Assembly: GCA_020284085.1 (NCBI GenBank)
Contig: JACEVL010000152.1
Location: forward strand, 868,001-932,000
Direction: 5' to 3'
DNA from: Aporrectodea caliginosa
Lineage: Eukaryota; Annelida; Clitellata; Crassiclitellata; Lumbricidae
Length of the DNA stretch: 64,000 nucleotides
Shown here: piece after piece, positions 53,285 to 63,013 of the stretch
How positions within the stretch are numbered: position 1 is the stretch's first letter
Layout of the letters: each line of letters begins with the position of its first letter
Position numbers and translations under genes: made by a program
The notes under the pieces: model-generated
The model's input: only the letters and a program-made list of their open reading frames with translations
What the model was told of the DNA's origin: nothing
Database searches by the model: none

Positions 53285-54840
53285 TACGATTATCCTCAGA
53301 CGAAGAGAAAACGTAAACATGGTTACGATTGTGAGTAGCCTAGGCTAAACGTAAACATGGTTACGATTGTCTTCAGACAAACAGTAGCTAGGCTATACGT
53401 AAATATGGTTACGATTGTCTTCTAATATTGTATTGTATTGTATTGTATCTATAAATTTATAAAGCGCCTCTCACAGTGAACACAAATCAGAGGCGCTCCC
53501 AGTGCGAAAGACTCCGAGCGAAAAGAGTGGTCTTAAGACAACGAAAAGAAGCACATGGCCCACCAGATAGCATCAAAGAACGGGTTGATGAAGGGAGTTG
53601 GTTCCATAGTGAAGGGCCAATGAAGGCAAAAGCTCGAGATTTAGCCATAGTTACTGTAGTCCTCGCTCGTGGGACAAGAAGGTCAAGGCGATCAAGTGAG
53701 CGAAGTGGACGGTGAGAGGTGGCGGAGATAGGCCGGCGAACGAGGCAACAGAGGTATTTGGGAGCTAGGCCAGAGTAAGACCGGCAGACAAGAACAAGGA
53801 CCTTAAGCTGGATACGAGCAGTGAGAGGGAGCCAGTGAAGTTGTTCCAACATATACGAGGATATGTGCGAGAAGCGATCGAGGCAGTCGAGCTATCAGCC
53901 TGGCAGCCGCATTAAGCACAGATTGAACAGGGGGAGGCGCACTTTGGGAAGGCCAACAAACAGAGAGTTGCAGTAATCAATGCGGGAGCAGATGAAGGCA
54001 TGGACTATAGTCGTAAAGACCGAGGAGGAGACAGAACGTCGAATCGCTCTGAGGCGTCTCAGATGGAAGTAGCAGGAACGGGTGAGATTCTTGATGTGTT
54101 CTGAGAAGGTGAGTGTGCTGTCAAGGACAACGCCTAGGTCACGGACACTGGACGAGAAGGTGAAAGAAGGAAAGGTTTGTGCAAGTACAACGAAGTCAAG
54201 CTTAGCAAGCTGCTGTCGAGTACCAAACCAGATGAGTTGAGTCTTTGATGAATTAAGTGAAAGCCGATTGGAGGACATCCACAAGTGAAGGTCTTGGGAG
54301 AGAGCATTAATGCGACCGGTAAGAGCAAGTTGAGTAGATGGAGGTCCATGGACAAAGGATCGTCCGCGTAAAGATGGCCGGTTGACAGGTGTTTTGAGAA
54401 GAGGGCAGGAATGTCAGCAGTAGAATTATAGGGCAGGAATGTCAGCTCAACTGTTGATCTAATTATGTTTCAAACTTCTAATAAGTGAATTTACATGTAG
54501 CCTAGGCATGGTTACGATTGTCTTCAGACAAAGAGAAAACGTAAACATGGTTACGATTGTCTTCAGACAAACAGTAGGCTATAAACGTAAATATGGTTAC
54601 GATTGTCTTCTAATAAGTGAATTTACATGTAGGCCTAGCCTAGGCATGGCTACGATTGTCTTCAGACAAAGAGAAAACGTAGACACAGTTACGATTGTCT
54701 TCAGACAAAGAGAAAATGTAGGCTAGACATGGTTTCGATTGTCTTCAGACAAAGAGAAAACGTAGGCCTAGACATGGTTTCGATTATCTTCAGACAAAGA
54801 GAAAACGTAGACATGGTTTCGATTATCTTCTAACTATAGT
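53285..54840. repeat. 39-40-bp minisatellite interrupted by a LINE
   Basis: Units with ATGGTTACGATTGTCTTCAG then ACAAAGAGAAAACGTA occur at 53285-53430 and again at 54500-54840. Some units carry a longer insert with ACATGTAGGCCTAG. The two halves are separated by the minus-strand LINE at 53434-54420. The array continues after it with the same units. Confidence 0.85.
53434..54420 (-). mobile_element. 5'-truncated CR1/L2-like LINE inserted in the minisatellite
   Basis: Minus-strand ORF2 pieces: MSSNRLSLNSSKTQLIWFGT, SSVRDLGVVLDSTLTF, CSRIDYCNSLFVGLPKV, then after a frame break LEQLHWLPLTARIQLKVLVL and FAFIGPSLWNQLPSSTR. The 3' end has GGGAGCGCCTCTGATTTGTG, GAGGCGCTTTATAAATT and (CAATA)n. CTTCTAATA on both sides may be the target duplication. 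Confidence 0.88.
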
Positions 54841-55089
54841 AGCCTAACTGTTGATCTAATTATATGTTTCAAACTTCAAACTTCTAAGAATAACTTAAAT
54901 AGGGATATGTATAATAATAAAAAGCAAATTTGGTAAAATAAAGTGGCTAAAATGGGCTCCATTTGGCAGCAAATGCTCTAAAATGCGTTGTAGGCTGGGG
55001 CTCAGACCCCGCTGGGGAGCTTACGAGTTACGACACTCCCTCAGAGTACAGTCGTGGCAGACTTTGTCCCAGTTGTCAAAATCCGTTAA

Positions 55090-55215
55090 AATATGTAGCC
55101 TACTGGTTAAAGACGCACACTTTCAGCTGGTTGATCGCCGCGTTAGCACTTAATTCAGAGAGGCTCCTAAGTGGCGCTTTAGAAATGTCCATGGCTACAT
55201 TGCATTACATTACAC
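55090..55215 (+). mobile_element. possible SINE fragment
   Basis: A-box-like TAGCCTACTGGTTAAAGACG, a weak B-box-like GGTTGATCGCC, then AAGTGGCGCTTTAGAAATGT and a (CATTA)n tail. The architecture resembles the other SINEs but the promoter boxes are poor. Confidence 0.4.
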
Positions 55216-55539
55216 GCTGTATGTGACGTACGTAGGTTTAACGAGTTTTGGCTAGAGGGGGAAAGGGCTCCTCAGGACGTGACTGTCATTCTGTATCGCA
55301 GCACGAAGCAGCCCAGCATCGGTTCCGGTCGCTAACTTTTCCATGTTCGGAGACGTCGCTGGAAGGAACCCGAGTCGCCGCATCCGGTTAAACATTCGCT
55401 TCATTTTAACTCTGTCTCGTCCATGGTGAACCCCCACGAGGCTGGGGCAGCGTAGAGGAGCCTTAAATGCTCTCAGACTTGGGCCTATAGCTAAGAAAAC
55501 AGTACAATTATCATTAACAGTTTACAGAAAGATATATAA

Positions 55540-55797
55540 ATAATAATAATAAAAATAATATCTTTTCTTTAATTAAGCGCCTGACAAACGCACTGCGCTG
55601 TACATTTAGCCTACATGTTAACATGTTAATGTTAATCTACATGTTAATCTTAACTACTAACAGAACAGACAGCCTGCAATACAACGGCGCTAATACTAAT
55701 AGCAGCCTATAAAGCATATCCGCCCTACGGGACTCGAACTCGGTACCTCTCGCTCTCTACGCCAGATGTTATCCAATGCGCTATCGGCCCCCCCCAT
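55540..55797 (-). mobile_element. tRNA-derived SINE, second head type
   Basis: On the minus strand, GCCGATAGCGCATTGGATAA (A box) and GAGTTCGAGTCCCG (B box) form a tRNA-like head. The body ends GTGCGTTTGTCAGGCGCTTA and a TTATT-rich tail near 55550. The head differs from those at 34865 and 57690. A true tRNA is unlikely because the stems do not pair. Confidence 0.65.
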
Positions 55798-56329
55798 ATG
55801 CGATTACTTTCCCACAATTTTAAGTCTATTCGATCTCTATTTCAAACATTTTACATGGAACTGGCATGAATTATATGGATCTAACATTATATACAGTGGA
55901 TAACTTGGGTAAGACACGACCGGAGGACTGAGAGAATCGATTACTCCAAGCTACGGCAACGCAGTAACCTAATCCACACGTACGTAGCCTATATATGTTA
56001 ATCGAGAGAGTAAGAATCGCAAGCTTTAACCTCGATCAACACTCTCGAACGTAATCCACAATGCAGGCGTAATCGAACTCCGCTTCATAATATCGAAGAA
56101 CGATCGATGCAACACTCCGTATTAACACACATTGACCGCCACCTAGGCCTACGTACGTAGGCCTATACGTGCCAAAAAACGGGAAAACATAAAATTATTT
56201 TTACACATTTAGTATGCATATTTTTTAAAACTATTTCCAACATGTACACATTGAAAAGTCACATAATTATGTTTGCACTTTTGTGACTTTTGTCCCTTTG
56301 AAGAAACAATGCATTAATGTTCCTCTTAG

Positions 56330-56600
56330 ATTTCAGCTTCGCTGTGGTATAGACTTCAAAATATGGATCAACGCAGAGTTTTGCAGCTGGAGTTCAGAAA
56401 CGTTATAATAATGCCCTCCGACAAAAAATGGTACAGTCTTCCAACTTCAGTTCGCCAGTGCACATCTATTGCTCAATTTAAAACGAAATTAAAAACTCAT
56501 CTGTTCACATTGCACTATGACTTGGAATGTAGCGAAACGCGCTCTCATGCAAGACCTGTCTTGTAAGCGCGCTATAAAAGTTCATTTGTATTGTATTGGC
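56330..56600 (+). mobile_element. LINE 3' fragment
   Basis: KKWYSLPTSVRQCTSIAQFK then TKLKTHLFTLHYD is the ORF2 C-terminus, followed by GTAAGCGCGCTATAAAAGTT and TGTATTG units as tail. Confidence 0.78.
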
Positions 56601-57149
56601 AACACAATACGCTATCAATGGCAAAACATGTAATAAATCTAAAATTACGGATGATAGTCGTATTTTTTCACATAATAACGTTGTACATTTATCAATGCAA
56701 TGACTGTCACAGTTTTTCTGTCGGTGTGTACAATTTTTCTGTCGGTGTGTAAAATACTACGTTATAAAAATTGTTTTTAATTGCGCTATAACATTTAAAA
56801 CATCTGGCGCCGCGCATCCTCCACGTGTTTTCCAGTATAGGTAAACAACTCTTTTACGTTGATATCAGTAATTCTATGTAGAATTTATGTAAATAAATAA
56901 AACAATTTCGGGTCGTTTCCTAAAGTCAGAAATTAGGCGCGTTTGGCTACTTTCGGTGCAAGGTATCACCAGGTAAAATTTGGTGAAATTCGGTTCGTGG
57001 CCAACGGCCCGACCCGTACCCTCAAGATACCTGAGAATTTTGTGCTTTTCACAGGTACTGTAAAGGTGTATTAATTGATTACCTTGCTTGCTGAGTACAT
57101 GCTAAATGACTGATTCAGCAACATTGGACTTTAACATTTGTGTATGGTA

Positions 57150-57343
57150 ACTAAAAGTAACTATAGTGACTTTGAACAAGTAACTGTAATAAGTAACTAG
57201 TCACTTTAAACAAAGTAATTAGTTACAGTAACTAGTTACTTTAAACAAAATAATTAGTTACAGTAATTAGTTACCTTTTGCAGTCCAGTACAGTAACTAG
57301 TAGCTGATTACTTCTAAGAAGTAACTAGCCAACACTGCACACA
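57150..57343. mobile_element. hAT-type element end
   Basis: Many AGTAACTAGTTAC-type motifs and a right end GCCAACACTG, the inverse of the CAGTGTTGGC start common in hAT elements with such subterminal repeats. The left end is not clear. Confidence 0.5.
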
Positions 57344-57438
57344 TGTAGCTTTTAGTCTAGAGAGGCATTTGTACCTTCTAATTGATTCCTGGAATGCACT
57401 TTTTGGATGTGCAGATACAACAGTTCATATCTGGACAT

Positions 57439-57671
57439 GTATTGTATTGTATTGTATTTGAACACTTGCTATAGCGCCCCTACCAGATTCCTATTCAGAG
57501 GCGCTCCCGACTACTGCATGGACGCTGAATCGGAGTTTCACGCCGAAGCGCATGAGCAATTGTGAGTGAAGGACTTGCCCAGGGTCCCTACGCGGCAGCT
57601 TTGAGGTGGATTCGAACCACGCAACCCTCCAGCTGCAAGGCACCGAACATACCCCAGACCACCGCGCCCCA
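57439..57671 (-). mobile_element. tRNA-derived SINE, second full copy
   Basis: Reverse-complement relative of 34865-35089: head ending at 57671 (GGGGCGCGGTGGTCTGGGG), B box GGTTCGAATCC at 57618-57608, core AGTCCTTCACTCACAATTGC, tail AGGAATCTGGTAGGGGCGCT and then (CAATA)n rather than (CATA)n. Confidence 0.87.
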
Positions 57672-57674
57672 GTT

Positions 57675-57838
57675 GTATTGTATTGTATTGTATTGTATTG
57701 TACTCCACGTTTGTATTGCGACCGAGCCACCCGCAGTAAAGATCCGAGAAATTAATCTCTGATAAACCGACCGACCCGGAATCTAACCCGGGCCGCCGGC
57801 GTGGCGAGCAGGCTACCAACCCACTCGGCCACTTAGGA
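57675..57838 (-). mobile_element. tRNA-derived SINE, third head type
   Basis: Minus strand GTGGCCGAGTGGGTTGGTAG (A box, Leu/Ser tRNA-like) and CCCGGGTTAGATTCCGGG (B box with one change), then a short body and a (CAATA)n tail. It abuts the previous SINE. Confidence 0.65.
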
Positions 57839-57889
57839 TCCTGTATGCTGGTAATACATGTGATACATTAGCTGTTTAATAGAGTGTGT

Positions 57890-58440
57890 CTTTGACATAT
57901 AACTGCTATAGCCTTAGTCTCACTCCCAGCTGCTCTGATGTCTTGCCGTCTTGACTACTCACTTCTCATTGATATTGCTAGAAGAGATTTCCAGTATTGC
58001 CATAAGTATCAATGTTTAACACTATATTGCACTTGTTACTCTGGCTGCTCATCGAGCCAAGAATTCAGTGCTTCTCCGGAAAACAGGCTTGTGCTTTCCA
58101 AAGCTTTGTAATTCACTGCCCAGTTTTGTGTGTTCTTATAGTTTTATAATGTCATCCTGAACTAAACTTAAAATTCAGTTGTTTAACATAGTTATAGTTG
58201 CAAGGCTACAAAACTTTAGCATGCTTATCCTCATTAGCTTGACTTCATGTTTCTGTGACTTACTGGATTTCGACCTGACTTCTCGAATCAATCAATCAAT
58301 CAATCCATTTTATTGCAACCCTTTTGAATGGATTATGACATGACTTTAGATTCACTTGGGTTGACCATCAATTGATTCTTTATGCAGTATGATAATGGTG
58401 CTATAGAAGTCATTAGATTAGATAAGGTTAGCCACTGAAT
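57890..58440 (+). mobile_element. degraded LINE 3' region
   Basis: Frames read MSCRLDYSLL and a broken LWNSLP-like segment near 58080. (AATC)n at about 58285-58304 and GGTGCTATAGAAGTCATTAG at about 58397 follow, the latter like the tail at 50072. Confidence 0.5.
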
Positions 58441-58879
58441 ATCTGTTTCTAGATCTCTTGCAATGAATGATGTAAGTTGTGTTAAAGGAGAATCACTTCA
58501 TGCAGCTAAAAACAATACATAGGATGTGAACTGCAGTTGGACTTTTTGTTGTTGCTTAGCATCAGTTTGAGCAAACTCCTTTTGTCACATTTCATGAAAC
58601 AATATTGCATAAATCCTTTAGCATTAATGAAACTACTTAACATTTCACCAAGTACAGCATACAGTCTGCATATCTTGATATGTGCTTGGCAGCGGTGTGG
58701 AAACGGCTTATCAGCAAGGTTATGTATTGTGAAAATGTATGCTTAATGGCAAGTTATCTGAAGTTCTGAACCACCAGGTAGAAAACTCCTCAAGCAGGAG
58801 CAAAATGTTTTGAGGAAACTTATGTTTTGTGGGAGATAATCTGAATCAACAGGGTGAAGTTCCTCTCTTTCCAGCTACA

Positions 58880-59315
58880 CACTGCACCATCAGGATTATA
58901 AGGCACTGAATCTGGGGAGGCTGTTTTCCCAGCTATTGCATTGATTTCAAGTCTTCTAGATTACTGTAATGTGCTTCTTCCTGGCATCAGCTCCATATTG
59001 CTCTATGTAATTTGCTTCTTCCTGGCATCAGCTCCATATTGCTCTATCACACACTGATCAGTCTTGTAAGCCAAAACGTAAGGAGTGCCTCTCGTATAAG
59101 TATGCATGGTTCTGGTTCAGTGGTTTGGCCGCAAACCCGGACAAGTATGGCGCAATTTTGTTCAGTTCACCCCAACGACTGCGTTCTCTCCCTTCGCTTT
59201 CTAGCATTGACCTTGCAGGCACTGCTGTGCTACTATCAGATACTGTCAAAATGCTTGCCCAAGAAACAACCAGGAAGCAGACAGCATAAATACGATAGTC
59301 ATTAGAACATTGGTT
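58880..59315 (+). mobile_element. LINE reverse-transcriptase fragments
   Basis: SSLLDYCNVLLPGISS near 58940 (DYCN box), an imperfect direct duplication of about 42 bp at 58970-59050, then GLAANPDKYGAILFSSPQRL and LSDTVKMLAQETT at 59130-59275, a typical region just after YADD. The order is scrambled, so at least two pieces are present. Confidence 0.65.
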
Positions 59316-60461
59316 GGAAGAGGCTTTTGTTTGCAATCTTAAAAGTAATTTCGGGAATTCACATGCTCTAATGTTGCCAGGATGTGCACAAATATCAGTT
59401 GTTTGGTAATAAAACTAGCCTGTAGCCAGGCAAATAGCATGAATTTCATAGTTCTATACGTAATTGTCTGGTGATATGCTCGAGTCACTATGCTACCATG
59501 TGTGACAGTTTGTCAGCGAGTGTTCTTCACAAATTAGCTTCTGCTATCAACATTAGCATCTGCTAACATTAGCATCTGCTGTTTGCATAAACGCTCTTCA
59601 GAATGTAGAATCTTAAAATAGTGCTACGTAAACTTGTGATTGGTTTTTTCTGCTTTACATCAGATGTGTTATTCATATTTTTTCCCACTTCTTGCTCAGA
59701 CAGAGCAGTTTCTGTTGAAAATTGAGTATTATTTACCGTTCAGTTATAATCTCTCACAGTAATAATACCTGGTATTTGATTGTAGTTTATTAATAATTTG
59801 GTAACTATAACTCCAGTCAGGTGTAGATACAAGCCTCCAGTAAACCACTGGCTAACTTCAGTCTAGACGGCTAACATAGCGTTAAACAGAACATTTTACC
59901 TGCAGTTTCATCTGTTAATATTATTATTGTTAAGAAAATTTGTAACATAGAAACAGTGAGTTTTGAGTTAAGTGAAACAGCATTTTCCTGGAAGTTCAGG
60001 GAAAATTTACGATAGCACTTTTCATGCTAAGTGTCTTGCAATTTACTCATTATTAATTTTCTCATTAAAAGACTTTTGTATGGCTAAAGTAGGCCTATAT
60101 TTCTAGTCAACTACACAGAATCATGTCAATGCCATTTGTTTTGCAGGTGGGAATTCAGTTTGCACAAATCTGTATCTTTTCAGAGTGAACCATGTTGATT
60201 TTAATATTTAATGTATGATTCAGCAGATTCTTGATGATACGCCAGGAGTCTCTTTCTTGGTGTGCCTCTGATTCAAATATTGACGTCTTACATGTAAATC
60301 TAATATTTTTCATTCATTCATTCAAGTGGCACATTGGAACAAGTGTTTAAAATATTATTTTATAAGACCAAATAATTTTTGCCTGGAATTTTGTCAGCTT
60401 TAGTTGCTGTTGACTTCTGCTACTTGTAGTGGAATAAGAAACTTTAAATATAACATGTTAA

Positions 60462-60524
60462 GACTTTAACAATGAGCTGCTTTAACTTCCCAGTCACTTT
60501 TAGTACACTGACGTCTTTAAAGTT
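60462..60524. mobile_element. 63-bp TTAA-flanked mini-element, copy 3
   Basis: Diverged copy in the opposite orientation (GACTTTAACAATGAG ... GTCTTTAAAGTT), flanked by TTAA at 60458-60461 and 60525-60528. Confidence 0.7.
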
Positions 60525-60743
60525 TTAAGGGTGCAGTATTGATATTTCTAAATGTCTTGTAATGAAATAAGAAACTTTGAATGTAGCAGATTATGGTGCA
60601 ATATAAATAGTTAATTACAATATTACAGTGTAAGAAGATGGTTGCATGCTGTTAGTTCCTGTCTGTTGGGTGTTGCCTTGACCTGGTGTGATTAGACCCT
60701 GTGATGATTGTTCCACGTGTCTTCTTCATCGCCCCTGAAACAG

Positions 60744-60814
60744 GTCTGCCACTGGAGGTCAGCATGGGTCAGGTCGATGCTGGACAGCTGCTCGAAAAGT
60801 TCAATAAAGCTTGA
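60744..60814 (+). CDS. possible orphan terminal exon
   Basis: After a good acceptor (GCCCCTGAAACAG) the plus strand reads LPLEVSMGQVDAGQLLEKFN, then KA and a stop, followed at once by CAG|GTGATA, a possible donor within the 3' UTR. Another acceptor-like TATACAG precedes 61128 and AATAAA lies near 61317. I do not recognise the protein and find no upstream exons, so this may be chance. Confidence 0.2.
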
Positions 60815-60969
60815 CAGGTGATAAAAGAAGCCAAAACATTTGTGTAATCAATTTTTGACGGATGTGTTAAATGCCTGAGTTGCTTACTATGCTACTGAAT
60901 ACAATACAGTACAACTGTATTTGATAGTGCCCTGCTTCCAAAGTTCAGAAGTGCACATGACAGAACATT

Positions 60970-61008
60970 GATGGAGCTGAGCAATTGTGAGTGAAGGACT
61001 AACCACTC
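60970..61008 (-). mobile_element. SINE core fragment
   Basis: GAGCAATTGTGAGTGAAGGA is the complement of the SINE core seen at 34963-34990; nothing else of the element is recognisable. Confidence 0.55.
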
Positions 61009-61459
61009 AGTTAACTGTCAGTGTAAATGTTGTATTATATTTTTTTTAAATTGCACAAATTATGTCTTCAGTCTGGGCTTTATGATCTAAAGTTTTCCTG
61101 CTGTTTATCTTTGAAATTTATATACAGATCGCAAGGGCTGAGAAATTCAAGACAGGACCATCAATCGACAGCCACATGGAATTGGCAATTCAACCCAGCA
61201 GAGGTGATTGAAGTCCTTTTGGTTGTATCACTACAGAGGACTTTCCTAACTTGATGCAGTCTTTGAAAAGGATTCGTTGGAATGCCCTTAGTTAAGTTTC
61301 ATTGTTCAGTTAAAAACAATAAAGAAAAATCACATGCTTGAAACATAATAATCTTTTGGAACTTTAGGATCAGGAATTCAGAAAATAACGAGCCAGTGTG
61401 GCATCCCTGGCAATTATTGGCACTGCTCGCTTCTGTAATAGTAGTAATTTGCACAATCT

Positions 61460-62480
61460 CAAGTCATAATGGGGACCTATAGCTTCATTAAATTAAGCCT
61501 TTTCTTAAAACTTTGCTGTGGCAAAGTTTCGAAGAACTTTATCCACACTATCCAATGGCATTGGACACAACACTTGAGTGATTTGTTGAGACACTAAGCA
61601 GTCTGAGCGGTTTGTTGCAACACATGCACTGCTATTTCTAGCCAAAAGGAGTTGCAAAATGGATGTAATTCAATAAAAAATCTAAACTAGTTTCAATCAT
61701 TTATGATAAACTGCAAAAACTCGAAATCATTTCATTAACAGATCTGTCCACATACCACGACTTAATTTTTTTAACATCTAAATATCTGATATCTAACGAC
61801 AGTTATCAACAATGATGATGGCCAGTTCCTTATTGGGTGAGTGCGAGACAGTTGACTTTGGTCCCTGTACAAATCAATACCAATGTCTACCAGTTACCAG
61901 CTGTTGCAACTTTACAGACCAACTGATACATTTAAAAGTGATTTTCACTTAGCAATGAAAGATAATTTTTTATAGATGTTGTGCAGAATATTCCTCAGTA
62001 ATCAATTGTCCTGGCATAGTAATGTCTCTTTTAGACGAACAATGAACTAAGAGTGAACAGAATAATTGTCATTTGAAAGGCTGGCTTGACAAAAGTATGG
62101 CTTCCCACCAGCAAGTTGCTACGCTCCTGGAAAAACAAAAGAACAATGAAAACTAACATTAAATTATAAGACTTCATTTAAATGGCTTAATTACATTGGA
62201 GTTCATAGGTTAAATTACTGTCTAGAGCAGTAATGATGAGCTGAGTCAACTTTCCTTGTAAGCCTTATACCACTTTTCATAGGATCAGCTACATACTCCA
62301 TTGTCTTCAGCATTGCCTCAAACCAAAGGGAGGTCATAATAGAATTCAGCCACTATATACTAGGTTTCAGCCCACAGAAGAAATCAGCCTTGCAACCACT
62401 GGCCCAATATATGGATAAATTAGGTTAAATTACTGTCTAGAGCAATATGCACAATATGCTTTTTCCAGCATTGCTTCCCA
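61460..62480 (-). pseudogene. diverged inverted copy of the FET 3' end
   Basis: The minus strand follows 45590-46960 in order: intron 15 segments (GGAAAGTTGACTCAGCTCAT at about 62262), then GTTTTTCCAG at the acceptor position (about 62139-62130), 3' UTR-like blocks (ATGCCAGGACA near 62013) and the downstream flank (CATCCATTTTGCAACTCC near 61660). The last coding exon is not conserved: the six C-terminal residues RRGRPY and the stop are absent. It is a decayed segmental copy with no other FET exons nearby. It lies downstream of the PARP-like gene on the same strand. Confidence 0.7.
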
Positions 62481-62539
62481 ACTGATAAACATTCTGTTCT
62501 CAATGACATTTAATATCATTTTGGCTACTTCATTCCACA

Positions 62540-62590
62540 AATTTATATAGCGCCCCTTCAAGATTCCTACTCTGAGGCGCTCCCTGCACT
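62540..62590 (-). mobile_element. SINE/LINE tail fragment
   Basis: Minus strand GAGCGCCTCAGAGTAGGAAT then CTTGAAGGGGCGCTATATAA, the tail shared by the LINE at 5540 and the SINEs at 34865 and 57439. Confidence 0.65.
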
Positions 62591-63013
62591 ATTCTAAATG
62601 ATGTTAAGAGTCGATACGGCCAGACAGTCCGTCGAAAACGAACACCGCTCAAACAACGGATGACTAAGAGTCAACACTGGCATATATATATATATATTGT
62701 TCATTTACATATGTTATGTATTTACTTGTCAAAATAAGTACTATCAATAATTTAGTTCTCTACAAATTGTTCATTGAACTTCAGCCCTACACATGCTTTA
62801 AAGCCAGGGTCAAATTCACTATAAACATTTGTAAAGCAATTTTGCAGCAAGTGAGCATTTTGAGCCTCTATGTAACTACAAAGCATCAGTTGAGCAGCTG
62901 TACATGAGGACACCATATCACAGTAATCTTCATATCACAGCATATTCAGTTTAAACTCGTACTCAACTTGAGGACCACTTTTGTTAGCACAATGCTGGAA
63001 AATAACTCACGGC

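Noticed and set aside
55720..55797. A tRNA gene on the minus strand
   Set aside because: A and B boxes are present but the acceptor and T stems do not pair, and a SINE-like body and tail follow.
57439..57838. CRISPR-like or satellite array because of repeated TGTATTG
   Set aside because: The repeats are simple (CAATA)n tails of two adjacent SINEs, without spacers.
59058..59336. 92-codon minus-strand ORF
   Set aside because: Antisense to a LINE fragment whose plus-strand reading NPDKYGAILF is recognisable.
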